Source: Casuarina equisetifolia (Eukaryota > Streptophyta > Magnoliopsida > Fagales > Casuarinaceae). From it: 64,000 nt of DNA. The notes under the pieces were generated by a model. It did not search any database, had not been told where the DNA came from, and worked only from the letters and a program-made list of their open reading frames with translations. This document shows positions 1 through 12,215 of this stretch, piece by piece (within the stretch, counting starts at the first letter, position 1; the number at the start of each line of letters is the position of its first letter). The stretch spans positions 10,567,884 to 10,631,883 of the forward strand of contig CM052356.1 of assembly GCA_028551475.1 (NCBI GenBank). The letters run 5' to 3'. The position numbers were made by a program, and so were the translations under genes.

Positions 1-531
1 TCCACTCACGCACAAAGCATATAGATATTTGTCATCATTTGTTGTGTGATCATGCTAATAAAGGTGATATCTCCATTGAATTTATTGGTACGTAATACCA
101 AGAAGCATATATATTCACCAAACCTTTAAATACAGACATGTTCATTACTCTATGTAGGGAACTCAATCTCTGTCTATTAGAAAATGTATCATAAATCAGT
201 GCCTACCATAATAATGTTTTGATACACTTTATGCAATTTTATCTTTATATCTATTGCTAACTAAATCGGTTGCAAACATCGTGCTTGATTTCTCTTGTTA
301 CCCTATATCATTGGCATCTTCACCCTTCAGATTTTCAACTTTCTGTGTGGTGCATTCTGCATATAGAAGTTTGCTTGTTGTTTGCTTTTGTTGCCCATTA
401 TCATTTATTTTTCATTAATCTTTGCCAAGGAGTTACTTATGGCATACAATGAGGGGGAGCTGATGGTGACAAAAAGGGAGAGAAAATATGCACATTATTA
501 CTTAATTTTGTCACTATCAAAAATGGGAGAT
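1..531 (+). mobile_element. Copia-A: end of pol (RNase H) and 3' untranslated spacer
   Basis: The first ~180 bases read, in broken form, as the last part of a Ty1-Copia RNase H domain: a KHIDIRHHF-like stretch followed by an IFTKPL-like stretch, the usual end of Copia pol. A non-coding spacer follows, with a purine-rich GAGGGGGAGC near 450 and another purine tract ending at 531, immediately before an LTR. Only this right end lies in the window, so the element's size and target duplication cannot be seen. It is a broken fossil with several lesions in the visible part. Confidence 0.85.
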
Positions 532-2206
532 TGTTGAATAATAATGTTTTGGTATGAAAAAATTACATAATAATGTTATCTTGGGTGTAGTTAATTTTAA
601 ACTTTTTGAGGATATTAGGCTTGGGAAGGTATTCTTGTGTGGCCTATCTCCCAATCCAACCTGTAGCTTAACATGCCAACTCTGATTGTGTTGAACATTT
701 AACCCGTCTCTTAGTCTACCCCATAGCCTAACATGCTAACTCGGATTATGTTGGACATTCAGCTTGTATCTTAGTCTAACCTATAGTCCAACATGTAAAC
801 TTTGCCCGCATTGGACTTTCAGCCCACACCTAAGTCAGTGTGCAAGCCTAACTTAAAAGGACACTCAACACATTCTTAAGATAGCCCATGCAAAATGCTT
901 GACCCATTTTTAAGTCTCGCATATAGCATTTGCAACCCTAGATTGAGACAATCGCAACTCCACCACCTATTCTCACTCAATGCTACCCACACTGGTACAT
1001 CAAGATTCATCATGTTTGGTTGAAACTAAAATGGAAAAATTATATTCAAGTTCTTATAAGAAAGATATGCTTGAATCCGTGAGAAGCTGTGAAGACCGAC
1101 ATCAATTTTCAACTCAGACTTGTAACCCGCGACTCACGATTGCATCTCTCACTTTAGAATCAAACTCGAACCTACCATTCTCACATGTTAGGTCTGAACT
1201 TCTCATTTGGAATTATTTTCTTCCACTATGCAACTTGATGAATAAATATTTAGGAAGATTTTGTTGGGTTTTTGAAGAAAACTTGTTATTGCAAAAAAGA
1301 GAAGTTTTTGTTCAAGATTTCTAAGATGATTTCGTAAAGAAAATTAGGATTTGAAGTTTGTAAAAAAAAAAAAACAAAAATAGGATTCGTGCCATTATTG
1401 AAAAGCAGAACACTTATTTGATATGGTCTCTTATCCTTTATGTTAAAGTCATGTGAGAAAGGGAAGAAAGATCATTGATGTTTTCAAAAGAAGAAGACTT
1501 TCTCTTTTGGTCAATTTAAATAGATTGATGAAGACAAGATTAAGACTAGATATATTCTAATTCAAATTAAAGGAAAAAAGGAATAGCTGTAAGAGAACAT
1601 GGAAAAGGAAATTAGGTATTTATGAAGAACAAAAGGCTATGGAGAAAAGCCACCATGGAAAGAGTCCTTAAATTGAAGTGAAAGCTCAAGGAAAGAAGGA
1701 CCTTAGAGAATAAAGAATATAGTGCAAAACTCTAAAACATTCAAGCTTATTGCTGCAATGTGTTCATCAAAGCTATCATTCTATTAAGCACTTCTTGACC
1801 CTATTGCTGTGATTGATACTATTCTTATTGAGGGTTATTATAGCTTGCTCAATATTCATATTCATAGCAAGTTTATTTTATTGTTGTATTTATTCATCAT
1901 TGAAGTCTTTAGTGGGATTGAATTAAATCTCTTGGAGAAAAGATTGGATGTAAGATAACTCTTGCAAAGGTTGCAATGAATAGTGGAAGAGGCCTTTTAG
2001 CCACACTAGTTAAAGGGTAACAAGGGATGTAGGCAGATGTTTGTTATGACTAAACCTCTTAAAAATCTTGCTGTTATCTCTTGCATGCTTGTTTGTTTAA
2101 ATTTGTTACATTATAACTTGTGAGAAATTATCTTTGTTTTTAAATAGACAATCAATTCAACTCCCTTTCTTGATTTACTAGAGAGGCTACAATCCTATAG
2201 TTAACA
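532..2206 (+). repeat. 3' LTR of Copia-A
   Basis: The LTR begins TGTTGAAT directly after the polypurine tract of Copia-A and appears to end at a TAACA near 2206, after a run resembling the CAATTCAACTCCC sequence common near the ends of large Copia LTRs. The length of about 1.7 kb is in the range of Sirevirus-type elements. The 5' partner is outside the window, so the right boundary is inferred from motif only. The open frame at 980-1324 lies inside the LTR and is not a gene. Confidence 0.6.
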
Positions 2207-2624
2207 TGCTCAACATATGGGTTAGGCCAATAGCTTAAGCTGACATAGTTGCTCTCACATCAATCACATTAGCAATATCAAGCATAGACAACATTTTCTA
2301 AAATTGTCCCAAGATTTTTTGCAAAATTTGCATTAGTTCATCCTAAATCTATAAACTACAAATTTGCTTCACAAAGCTATCTAACAAGAGAAATATTTTA
2401 GATTTTTGGCCACTTGATTGAATAGTACCTAAAAAATACTCTGGCCAATTTTTCAATAAATTCAAGCATTTTTGGTCAAAAATAAGTTGAAAGTCATATG
2501 AAGAGTTATGGAAAGAATCCTTACCTACGGTACCACTTTCCAAGGATCAAAAGCTTTAGAAGCCAAAAAAATCAAGTGCAAACAAAAACTCTCAAGGCAA
2601 CACTTTTGGAAAGCCAAAAGAATG

Positions 2625-2905
2625 ATTGCCTTAGTAGTAAATATTGGATAATAAAGACTCATACTAGAGAGAAAGGTAGTTGTAATGTGTCTTATAAGCT
2701 TAGACAACCCTTTTCCTTCATAAGGTCTTTTGATGAAAAGTGGACTAAGATCTTTCACATGGTATCAGTGCCAGTCTTTTCTTTGTGTATTGAACAACAA
2801 AGTCCCACATTAAAGATAAAGATACTTATGATGTGCCTTGTAAACTTGGACAAGCTCTCTTCTCAATGAGGTTTTTTGATGAGAGGTGGACTAAGGCCTT
2901 CCATA
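2625..2905 (+). repeat. Pair of degenerate Copia-type LTR-end copies, 146-bp period
   Basis: Two related segments lie 146 bases apart (compare 2691-2768 with 2837-2905): both run from a CTTATAAGCTTAGACAA-like stretch to GTGGACTAAG and a TTCCA/TTCACATGG end. The first copy is followed by TGGTATCAG, the start of a methionine-tRNA primer-binding site, and the second contains an AAAGTCCCACATTA stretch typical of short Copia or TRIM LTRs. This looks like the remains of a very small LTR element or a tandemly duplicated LTR end. Confidence 0.5.
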
Positions 2906-2964
2906 GTAAAATCCTAGGATGCAAGAACCAAACAATTTTTCAATGCAATCTTACTTTGATACCA

Positions 2965-3263
2965 TGTTAATAATGCAACACTATATGAGGTAGCAAGACT
3001 TCCTAGAGCTCAATGCAAGGTAGTGAAAAGAAACAAAGAACTTAAGATCAAACAGGAGAGTTAGTAGAAGATCACAGGTGTATTTTGCATTCACAATATC
3101 TTAGAGAATCCAAGCATGTTCTACATTTTATATAGCTGACAAATGAAAACCAGCTAGCCACTTGGCTACACCTAAGCTATTTACAAACAAAATAAAAACA
3201 ATTGGGTCCTCGCCCATCACTATAAGCAACTGGGTCGTAATATTGACATGGATACTCATAACA
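2965..3263 (-). repeat. Copia-type LTR, minus strand, with adjacent primer-binding site
   Basis: On the minus strand this segment begins TGTTATGAGTATCC and ends just before an ATGGTATCAAAG stretch (about 2953-2964), which matches a methionine-tRNA primer-binding site. Ends are TG...CA and the length is 299 bp. The element interior would lie to the left, but only about 750 bp without clear coding signal separates it from the Copia-A LTR, so it is a 5' LTR of a mostly lost element or a near-solo LTR. Confidence 0.55.
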
Positions 3264-5538
3264 CCTAACGTCTTCCCTATTGAGAGTGTCATTCTAAGGC
3301 CACTTTGGATAGAAATAACTATGAGCAGAAAGAAACAAAGGATAAAAAAAAAAAAGGGCTAGGGAGGTACTTGTAAGCTTCTATGGACTCATGTCCCACA
3401 GGCCGTTGGCTTAACCTAATTCATTTTGATACTTTTTTAATAAGACCTTTGTTTGCTGTTGAATATTGAAGAATAGTCATGCATTTTGGTGAGTAAGAGC
3501 AACGGAATCAGACCTAAAATTCCGTGAGCTGCCACGGATAATACTTTCGGCAATGATCAATCTCTAAGTTAGTTTACTCGTGAGGTGTTGCTTCGCTATA
3601 AAAAACTGCGTTAGAGAGAACAAATGAACACACTCCAAAATCTAAATAAAAAGCTAACTTATGAATTAGGAGAATAAATTTACAAATTAATAAAGTCTAA
3701 GAATTCTCTCTCTCTAGTATGATATAACAATCCTCAACACGTTATACATATTGAAAAAGTTCAAGATGACAAGATTGAAGTAGACTTTATCCTAAACTTT
3801 AATATTATGTTAGAAAGTTTATCAACTTAAAAAATAATTAATGAGTCAAAGAATAACTTATATTTAAATAAGACCTAAAAATCTTCTCTATTTAAATAAG
3901 AACAGTCTTTATCAAAGAGTAATGCAATTGGTAGGTCCGAGGGACTTTTGCTTTAGACACGGGAAAAACACAGAGAAAAAAGAAAACATGGAAGGTAAGT
4001 GTTACGAAATTGCACGGGACGGAAATGGATCAATTTATAGTTGATTTGGCTGAAAAGCTAGGGGAAAAGCTCCCTCCGTCAGATCGTCGGAAAGAAAGAA
4101 TGGGGAAGAGAAAAATAGAAACTGCTTGCAAAAGCAACTGCCCGGATGAACTTCTGACATTGAAGCTCATGACGAATAAAAGATAAAACTCTTCGGGGAT
4201 TGTGCTGCTTTATGCATTAGAAGCAAACCAAGCTTTACAACTGAAACATAGAAGATTACCACTAGAGGTATATGTGCTGTTCCTGGAAATGGTTGCGTCG
4301 AAATATAGAATCCTTGAAATGACGCTCTGCATGCATGGGCAAGGCTGCTGAGGGAAATCAACCAAGAAATACCCGACACGAAGTCCTATGCACGAAAACG
4401 TCAAAGTTTCCACTGTAACAAATTGCTCATAGCTTTTACGTGTCTGTCGAAGGTTGACTCGCAGTACAAAAATAAGCACAACTGCAGTGATGAAACCCGG
4501 ACCTGCATGTGCTTGTGAGAAGAATCGTGAATGCAATCTTTGATTTCAGGAAGCGTCACTGAAAAAGACAGACCGGCAGATTGATGATCTTTGGAGTGAA
4601 AAGAAAGAAAGAAAAGAAAGAAAAAGAGGCATGCCAGCATCGAATCCCTCTCAAACTGTGGTCAACTTACGCAAACGCGTATAAAGAATACTCTCCCGAT
4701 TCAGCCTCCCTTATCATCCTCCCTCCTCCTTTTGAGGAAAAGAACGCTGACCCCCTAGGCCATATATTTTTTTGGAAAGGGGGGCTGTAATACATAGTTT
4801 TTTTGACACTATCCTCGATCAGACGGCTACAGCTGACATGTGATCTCCGATAGGTTCATGTGAAGAGCAGATAGGTGACTACCTTCCCCAATAATGCTAG
4901 TTGATGGTGACACTCTGCATCTTAAATCTAAGCTGGTTAACAACTCAGATTTATGCCCAGCCAAGTACCGTAGGCAAGTGGTTGTTCCGGGTGCAGGTTT
5001 TCTGCCCATAAGTAAAGCAAACACAAAAGTAAACACCACAGTAAGTGAAAAAAGTGATCGATTATTCGTTTCCAAATGAAAAGTGGAGAAAAGAAAGATG
5101 CTATTCCCCTTCCAAATGCTGTTGTGGTGTTCCAGATGGTCTGAAACAACCCTCAATTGAGGCATTGATTACGAGTAAAAAGAGAAAGGATTAGTAATGG
5201 CACACCTCATGATCCACGGATGCTTCAGAGAGGTGAGTTTTTCACTTTCTTCGTCTGCATAGACAACCAAGCCAAACGAAAACCCATTTCGTTGAATTTC
5301 CCACTTCTTAACATTTTTGATGAATCGAAGTACGATTTGGGCTTTTTCTGGAAAGCTGTTCGAGCTGAGATGCGAAGTCAGATCGACAAGTGTCTCCGAG
5401 AACTGCAGATCGTGAAGAGAGGGTACATTTTAACCGTAGTGGTCCCTCCCTCTTCTTAGCCTTACTCTATAGAGGAATCTGACCGTACCGTCACCATATC
5501 CTACCGTAGATCTCACACTGACGCATCGGTCTGTTGTC
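3264..5538. other. No gene recognised; BAHD gene upstream region
   Basis: Overlapping open frames on both strands at 4167-5165 show no recognisable domain and compete with each other in the same DNA, which argues against any of them. The segment holds AT-rich low-complexity DNA at 3640-3900 and a purine-rich tract near 4600-4630. Its last few hundred bases should contain the promoter of the acyltransferase gene downstream. Confidence 0.5.
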
Positions 5539-5544
5539 TATAAA
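5539..5544 (+). promoter_or_regulatory. Probable TATA box of the BAHD acyltransferase gene
   Basis: TATAAA lies 99 bases upstream of the proposed ATG at 5643, in a pyrimidine-rich leader. This spacing is normal for a plant gene with a short leader and supports transcription starting around 5570. Confidence 0.55.
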
Positions 5545-5642
5545 GCTCGCATCTCTCACCTGCGCTTTCTATCTCTCTGCGTCCCTTTCTCTTGGCTACA
5601 AAGCATCATCGCCAACAAGGGCAAGAGCCAAACTTAGTGAAT

Positions 5643-7925
5643 ATGTTTAAATCTCCAGAACTCCCAGATTGCTGTTATCTGAACCAACCTACCTTCATCT
5701 GCCCTGGTAGCCCCACCCCCAAGCATTTCCTCTATCTTTCCAATCTTGATGACCAAAAGTTCCTTAGGTTCTCCATTAAATATCTCTACCTTTTCAAGAA
5801 ATCAGTCGGCCTAGATTTCTTGAAATATTCTCTTTCCAGAGTTCTAGTGGACTACTACCCATTAGCAGGGAGGTTGAGGGCCAGCGCTGAGGATGATGAG
5901 AAGTTTAAGGTCGACTGTAATGGAGAAGGTGCTGTTTTTGCAGAGGCTTTCATGGACATCACTGCTGAAGAATTTCTTGAACTCTCCAATAAACCAAACA
6001 GGTCTTGGAGAAAGCTCTTATATAGGGTGGAAGCCCTCAGTTTCTTGGACGTTCCTCCTCTTGTAGTTCAGGTCTGATGATTTCCTTTCTTTCCTTCAGT
6101 TGAATGCTTTAGCTCTAATTTCCTTTCTTTGCTTCTCTTCTTCCTACTTCTCCATCATGGGTTTCTCTTTTGTTCTTTGCTTTTCCTTACAGTGTTATAA
6201 CTTGAACTTGCCTGGGTTTATGATCTTTTATGATCAAAGAATATCCACTTTAAAATCCATATGAAAACCCGAGCACTTTTTTCTATTCCTGCAACGAAGA
6301 AAAACATAATTCAGATCCTTGTAGATGATTTCTTGATTGACTAGTTCTCTTTAAAGTTATGAATCCAAGAAACTTAGTGCTGCAATTATAGTTCCAGTTC
6401 ATCCACTTCAACTACCTTTTCCAATCATACATGCACAGAATTGAAATGATGCTACCAACCCCACGGGACTATCGTAGTGCACAGAGCCACGTCGCTTGGC
6501 TTTCCTCTGTACGATGTCTGACAGGGACAGACTGCTAGTTTCTGTGCGGTGATACTTACGTTGAAATCCTTCTACCCTCACTCAGTTACCTTGGCCCCAA
6601 AAATGCTTGCTTCCACACATACGTACAAAAGTTGAAAGAAAGAAATTTAAAAAAAAAAAAAAATCCTAGACAAGAAAAGAGAGAAAGTTGACTCGATAAA
6701 GCAATAACGGCAAACGACTAACGTGCTCAGGTCCGAGGGAAAGAAGCCATATTTTGTACCACATACGTTCTTGTCAGTTCAATGACCTTAAAAAGTAGGT
6801 GACCCTACTAAACGGAAATTGCTCCTCTGTGTTCCGCTCCTTTTGCGCGAGTTCGGTCGGCAAAGCCTCGGATTTGGCTGTGTTGTTTTTTCTTCTTCTT
6901 ACCGAAGGACAAAGCTCCTTTTCCTAGTAATTCTACCTTAATTATGGTTCTTGTCTTTGTCTTTTAGTTTTTCTGAGATTTTGGTTCAACCCTTTCAGGT
7001 GACGAATCTCCGTTGTGGAGGCATGATCATGTGCACCGCGATCAACCACTGCCTATGCGACGGCATTGGCACATCGCAGTTTCTAAATGCCTGGGCCCAT
7101 GTTGCCTGCAAGCCCAATCTTGATCTACCACTTGCTCCCTTCCACAGCCGCCACGTTCTAAAACCGCGAAGTCCCCCGTATATCAACTTCAGTCATCCTG
7201 GATATGCCAGAACCCACCCCTTGGATAATGCTCACATTGACATCGTAAAGTTCCTGCAATCTCAGCCGCTCGTGCCCACATCTTTAATCTTCACCACCTC
7301 TCATATTCTTCACCTAAAAAGACAGTGCGTGCCATCCCTCAAGTGCACCACTTTTGAAGCCCTCGCATCCCACACGTGGCGCTGCTGGGTTAGGTCACTG
7401 GACCTCTCATCCTCACTCCCCGTCAAGCTCCTTTTTTCTGTTAACATCAGAAAGAAGCTGAACCCAGAGATTCCACTGGGCTTTTATGGCAACGGGTTCG
7501 TGCTAGGTTGTGCCCAGAGCAATGTGAAGGATTTGATAGGTGCTAACTTGCACCATGGTGTCAGGCTAGTGCAACAAGCAAAATCGACTCTTCATGATGA
7601 CTACATAAGGTCTATGGTTGATTTGTTGGAGGATAAGACAGTGAAAACTGACCTGTCTGCGAGTTTGGTTATATCACAATGGTCTAAGCTTGGATTAGAG
7701 GATTTGGATTTCGGAGAAGGGCAGCCACTGCATATGGGGCCTCTGACAAGCGACATCTACTGCTTGTTCTTACCGGTTGTTGGTGACTCCGATGCCGTGA
7801 GAGTGCTCGTCTCCATGCCGGAGGGTGTTGTGGAGAAGTTCAAGTATTACATGAAAGAGTGTTTGGATAAAGAAGAAAATACAGATGTCAATGGGTATCA
7901 TGAAGAAGACAACGGATTGATATGA
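5643..7925 (+). CDS. BAHD-family acyltransferase (HHT/FACT-like), two exons
   Basis: Exons 5643-6071 and 6999-7925, joined in phase 0 with GT-AG ends, give 451 residues, normal for BAHD enzymes. These cytosolic enzymes move an acyl group from an acyl-CoA to an alcohol or amine. Seen: a family N-terminal YLSNLDD stretch, a VDYYPLAGR stretch, the catalytic HxxxD as HCLCD (H160, D164) at the start of exon 2, and a C-terminal DFGEG (380-384) in place of the usual DFGWG. The single intron falls just upstream of HxxxD, as in many BAHD genes. Overall similarity is closest to omega-hydroxyacid/fatty-alcohol hydroxycinnamoyl transferases and brassinosteroid-related acyltransferases, so a role in cutin/suberin or hormone modification is possible; the substrate is not determined. 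The frame stays open upstream to 5592 but without an ATG, so the start is taken at 5643. Confidence 0.92.
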
Positions 7926-9373
7926 AGGAGCTTAAGCCTTTCTTTTTCGCCTCCCACATAATAAGCCTGCTTCTGAAGCAACCCACTGTAATTTGCAAAT
8001 CTGACAGACTAGTTATACCCTGTCTGCTATGTGCATGGAGATTTAATTTCCTATGATATATCAAGTTCGACAATAGCACGAATGGACTGTGACATGATCG
8101 TTTGCTTTTCCAGAACAAGCTTCAAAGTTAATAACAATATAGCGGAAAATAGAAACCTATGTGGCTTCAGGAGATCACGTGCGATTCCTGTTTTCACCAT
8201 TATCAGTAAAGCCCTGCGGAAGTGGAGCTGCTGTAAACACAGTACCAATAAGAGTATTTCAATCTTTTAGCCAACCAGATTCGTCCTCTCAACTAGCCTT
8301 TTTCAGCGTGGCAGATTTTGGCCTAAAAGCCACTCACTCTCTAATACAAAACCAAAGGTCGTTTTCTGGCATTTTGCTGCCGGGGAGCTTTATCGTTGTC
8401 TTCTTTCGCAATTCCATCTGATTCGAGGCAACCTACGAGATTTTGGCCTGAAAATGCGAGTAAGGGACAACATACAAAATCCGACGAATATCCATGTAGC
8501 CACTATCACGCAAGAGATGGCTTAAAAAATTCTCCACAGTTGAAAGGTTAAATTATCTGTCCTCCTCTAGTGGCCGTCCTAACCATATCGTAGCTCTAGG
8601 GCTTCATTGTGGTTGGAAAGTGCATCATCATCTTATCAGAAGAATATGTCTAAACTAAGACGATTTTCATGCTTATCGGCTTCAATTGATTATCCGAATC
8701 GTCCTTTATTCATCCACAAAAGCGTCCCTCGGAGATTAAATTCGAAAGGGCGGTGCCGCTGGTACTGCATTTGACGATGGATTTAGCTTTACCGTGATCA
8801 TTCGTGGTAAGGAAACCTTCTCAAGGTCGATAGCTAGATCTAAGTACAAGGGTTAGATTTCTTTCCCCTTTTTGAATTGCTTAGCAGGTTCTTTTTCGTC
8901 AGTTTGGCGATAAGATTAAGCAAAAATCAATAATTGACCTAAAACATATATAAATATCTGATGCGTGGCCACTGTTAGGACATGCTTGCAACGTTTTTCT
9001 TTTTCCTTTTTTTTTTTCTTTTTTTTTTTTCTTTTTGTGGAGATAAGGAGGAAGAAAGTAGTTCCCTGCACAATACTTATTTGCCAGGGAAATGATTGTG
9101 GTGCGATCGTGATCTTTCTTTATGGGGATTGAGGAATGCCAGCTCCACGCATGTGTAAGTATGAACAAATGGTGCCGCATAGAATAGACACGGTAGGGCC
9201 ATCTAAAACTTCAGCCCAAACATATATAATTAAGTATTTGCGCGTCCGGGACAGCACTTCTATTGAAGATTATTCGATGTTTGAAGTTAGTTGGGTTTAG
9301 TTGGATGGTGAAATTGAGTTAATCATGGTGGGCAGGCATCACAAGCAAGAACACCATGAGATTTGATTTCACG

Positions 9374-9517
9374 TGTGCTAATGAATCCATTTTTTAACAT
9401 TTCAAGCAAGGATGTTCTTTGAGAAAACCCTTGAAACAGTACTCTTGTGCTAATGAATCCATTTTTTAACATTTCAAGCAAGGATGTTCTTTGAGAAAAC
9501 CCTTGAAACAGAACTCT
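9374..9517. repeat. 72-bp tandem duplication, two copies
   Basis: A unit beginning TGTGCTAATGAATCC and containing CTTTGAGAAAACCC occurs at 9374 and again at 9446, with almost no differences between copies, so the duplication is recent. It lies just before an AG microsatellite. Confidence 0.92.
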
Positions 9518-9529
9518 CGTCAGAAGAAC

Positions 9530-9532
<3 letters not shown>

Positions 9533-9562
<30 letters not shown>
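9533..9562. repeat. (AG)n microsatellite
   Basis: About fifteen uninterrupted AG units. On the minus strand this makes the serine-leucine run seen in an otherwise meaningless open frame. Confidence 0.95.
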
Positions 9563-9564
<2 letters not shown>

Positions 9565-11607
9565 GGAATAAATGGTTTGCGCAGAGGTTGTAACTTGATG
9601 AACACTGCTGCGCATGGCCTACAGAATTATGTTCTTTGCAGTGGAAGGGTGTAAGTTGGATGAAAGGGTGGTGCAAAGATGTGCAAGGGATAATATACCA
9701 TAATATTTATATTTTGAGAAAACATGAAATTGGTACTTTTATTCTGTCCAATTCGATCACAGATGAATATAATAAGCCCCACTAGGCTCAAGGCGGCCAA
9801 CAATAACAACAATAAATAATGATGAGACGGGGAGGAAGAAGGCCACTAGGCCACCATGAGCCTACTTTTATAGATCCACATGAAGGCAGTGTCTTGTCAA
9901 GAAATATTAGGATCCCAACGTGACACTTTGTTGGTCGACAATCGCAAGCATATCTTTTCATAAGTGTCATTTGATTTATAGACTGCTTTCTCCTTTATGT
10001 CTTTGAAATAACTAATCATAAGGTCTTATCTGGGAGTAAAGTAATGGAATTAAAAATTCACTGTCTCCTACTGGATTCTGCGGAGCCTCTTTAGGATATT
10101 GTCATTGACTCCTGCACGAGCATATTCTGAACCAGAGTCAAACAGGAATATTTGGAGACTCACCTCGTTAAAATATGTAAAGTTATCCAGCGACACTGAA
10201 ATCCCAGTTTTATATCTTGCCTCTTCATCAATAATCGATTGAAAAGTTGAGCATCTGACCCGAGTTCATGGCTGAATATAACCATACATCAAGAACCAGG
10301 AAGAACGAAGAAGAAGACAAACAGAGACGGCAACACCAAAAAAAGCACAGGAAATTTAGACGCTTGGGCAGGTGAAGGGGACATCGTTGTGCTGCCCGTC
10401 GGCTGCAATGTCAAAGTCAGTAATGAGGAGTTATCGGATTGATACCACGGGAGTTTTGACAAATCTAGGGACAAAGTGGAGAGTGTTGTCGGGTGACTGC
10501 AACATGTCCCCTCGAGTGGTGATTTAAGTGATTTTACCCCAGTTTTAGCTCATCCACTGCGTCAGCTGCTTTTGTCGGCCGAAAGCTGTTCCAGATATTG
10601 TGGGTGAACAGATTTTGTGAACATTTTTACTAACTACATCTCTCTCTACCATTTCACGGCAAGGGAAGACACTAGACGTAACCAAAAACAGAAGAAGAAG
10701 CAAAAACTACGCCATCCTTCGAGATAGCCAGTCATCCACGTAAAAGCAACACTGTAACCATAATTGAAGCTTGAAACCAGTCTTTTAAAGCAACGTAGCA
10801 ACTTGAATCGTACACCCAGTAATAATGACCTTTCTGAAGGAAAACTTTCGTCACAGTAAACGCAGATAATGCTGTCAACTATTAAAAGATCCCACAATTT
10901 TTATACAATTTTTCCCCTCTGAAATTGGATCTGTTTGTTGCTCGCTTAGTCTTCAACAACAAAATGCTAAATGTTCTTCAAAACGGGACGAATCGGAAGG
11001 TGCAAGGATGTATGGATGAGGCCACAAGGCTTCTTGATGTTGCCTCTTTTTGTGCCCTTTGAAGGTACAAGGATGTAGGAGTTTCTCTCTCATGCAAAAT
11101 TATAAACTTTGAAAGTCTGGTTTTGCGCTTGCAACTCATGACGAGCTTACTTGCTTTCAAAGTGGGGGATATGATGAGTTTCAGAATATCGTCAGTCCTT
11201 TGTCTCTCTTCCTCTTAAGATTATGGTGGACCTTCATTCAAGGCTGACCCGCTTTATAAACATAGAAAAACATAGTGCCGTCTGGGCTCAGGCCCGTAGA
11301 TACCCCAAGCCCCAGTACTTTTTGCTGGGCCATTGGGCTTGCTCGGCTGCAGCTCTTATCACAATTTTCCCACGCGGGATTGTATTGGTTGAAGCTCAAC
11401 TGTCGGTGGCCTTTTGGCCGTTCGGCCGTTCGTCCGGTACCCGCCGAGATTCCGGCTAGGTCTGCATTCTCCCGGTATGGTTCTGCGGCTGACCCGGTCC
11501 ACTCTGGATCTGGGTCGTTTTGTCCGGCAAGAGATCGCCTGAGACGGTTGTGTGCTGGTTAGAGGTGCGGCCGGCGAACCCGAGTGTAGAAATGTGCTCT
11601 GGTGACG

Positions 11608-12200
11608 TGTTACAAGAAGCCACGTAGGCATGTGATGAAGCTGACGGGAGAAGATATCTTAGAGGGGTGGGCGCTGTAGTCAAGAAAGGAATGAATGGGA
11701 GTCGTGAAGGGGAAGAAGATTGGTGATTGATTTGTAGTAAGTGGGAGGAAAGATGGTGGTAACGTGAAGAGCAACAATTCGAATTTGAATTCAAGTGCAG
11801 CGGGCATAAGATATCTTTTAAAGTCAGCTTCCCTATTTTACAACCATTAATCAGGGGTGGTTGGGATTTCTTTATTTAAAAAAATTTAAATAAATTGCAT
11901 TATTTAATATTTCTTAATTTTTCAATTTTAATTATGTAACGTGAGGACTTTTCTTTAGAAGAGGGAGTAGACGGCAAAAAATAAAGGGGAGGACAATCAA
12001 AGAAGGGGGTGAAGAAATTGTAATATGTTTTCCAATTTTGTAACTATCCTTGCGATTCAATGGAATTATCTTCCTAACTCTTCCTATTTTGAATTACATT
12101 GCAACCATAGGTCATCCTCGTAAGAACAAGAATAGGAAGGTGTGGGATGACTTTCCAGTAGTCGGTCTAGTTACTTGCTCATTCACATGAGCACGTAACA
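11608..12200 (+). repeat. 5' LTR of Gypsy-1
   Basis: Starts TGTTACAAGAAG and ends GAGCACGTAACA. Aligns end to end with 14,992-15,584 at equal length. Confidence 0.97.
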
Positions 12201-12203
12201 TAG

Positions 12204-12215
12204 TGGCATCAAAGC
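12204..12215 (+). other. Primer-binding site of Gypsy-1
   Basis: TGGCATCAAAGC lies three bases after the 5' LTR. It resembles TGGTATCAGAGC, the complement of the initiator-methionine tRNA 3' end used by most plant LTR elements. Confidence 0.75.

Larger units (their letters stand above)
7926..11602. other. Intergenic, no gene recognised
   Basis: About 3.7 kb between the acyltransferase gene and the first Gypsy element. It contains poly-T/CTTT low-complexity DNA near 9000-9035, a tandem duplication and an AG microsatellite (listed separately), and scattered short open frames on both strands that match nothing I recognise. The last 350 bases (11,250-11,600) are distinctly richer in GC and CpG than their surroundings. 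Confidence 0.6.

Noticed and set aside
980-1324. 114-codon plus-strand open frame
   Set aside because: It lies wholly inside the Copia-A LTR and matches no protein.
4167-5165. Several overlapping minus-strand open frames upstream of the BAHD gene
   Set aside because: They overlap each other in different frames, have no recognised domain, and no splice pattern joins them into a family-like protein.
6951-6998. Extension of BAHD exon 2 to the left
   Set aside because: It is a TTG-started part of the intron; the acceptor CCTTTCAG at 6991-6998 joins exon 1 in phase and restores the family sequence.
9323-9676. 117-codon minus-strand open frame
   Set aside because: Its length comes from the AG microsatellite (a serine-leucine run) and the 72-bp tandem duplication.
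11456-11807. Minus-strand frames crossing the Gypsy-1 left LTR edge
   Set aside because: They run across the element boundary, and the LTR part recurs in the other LTR at 14,994-15,191, so they reflect repeat sequence.
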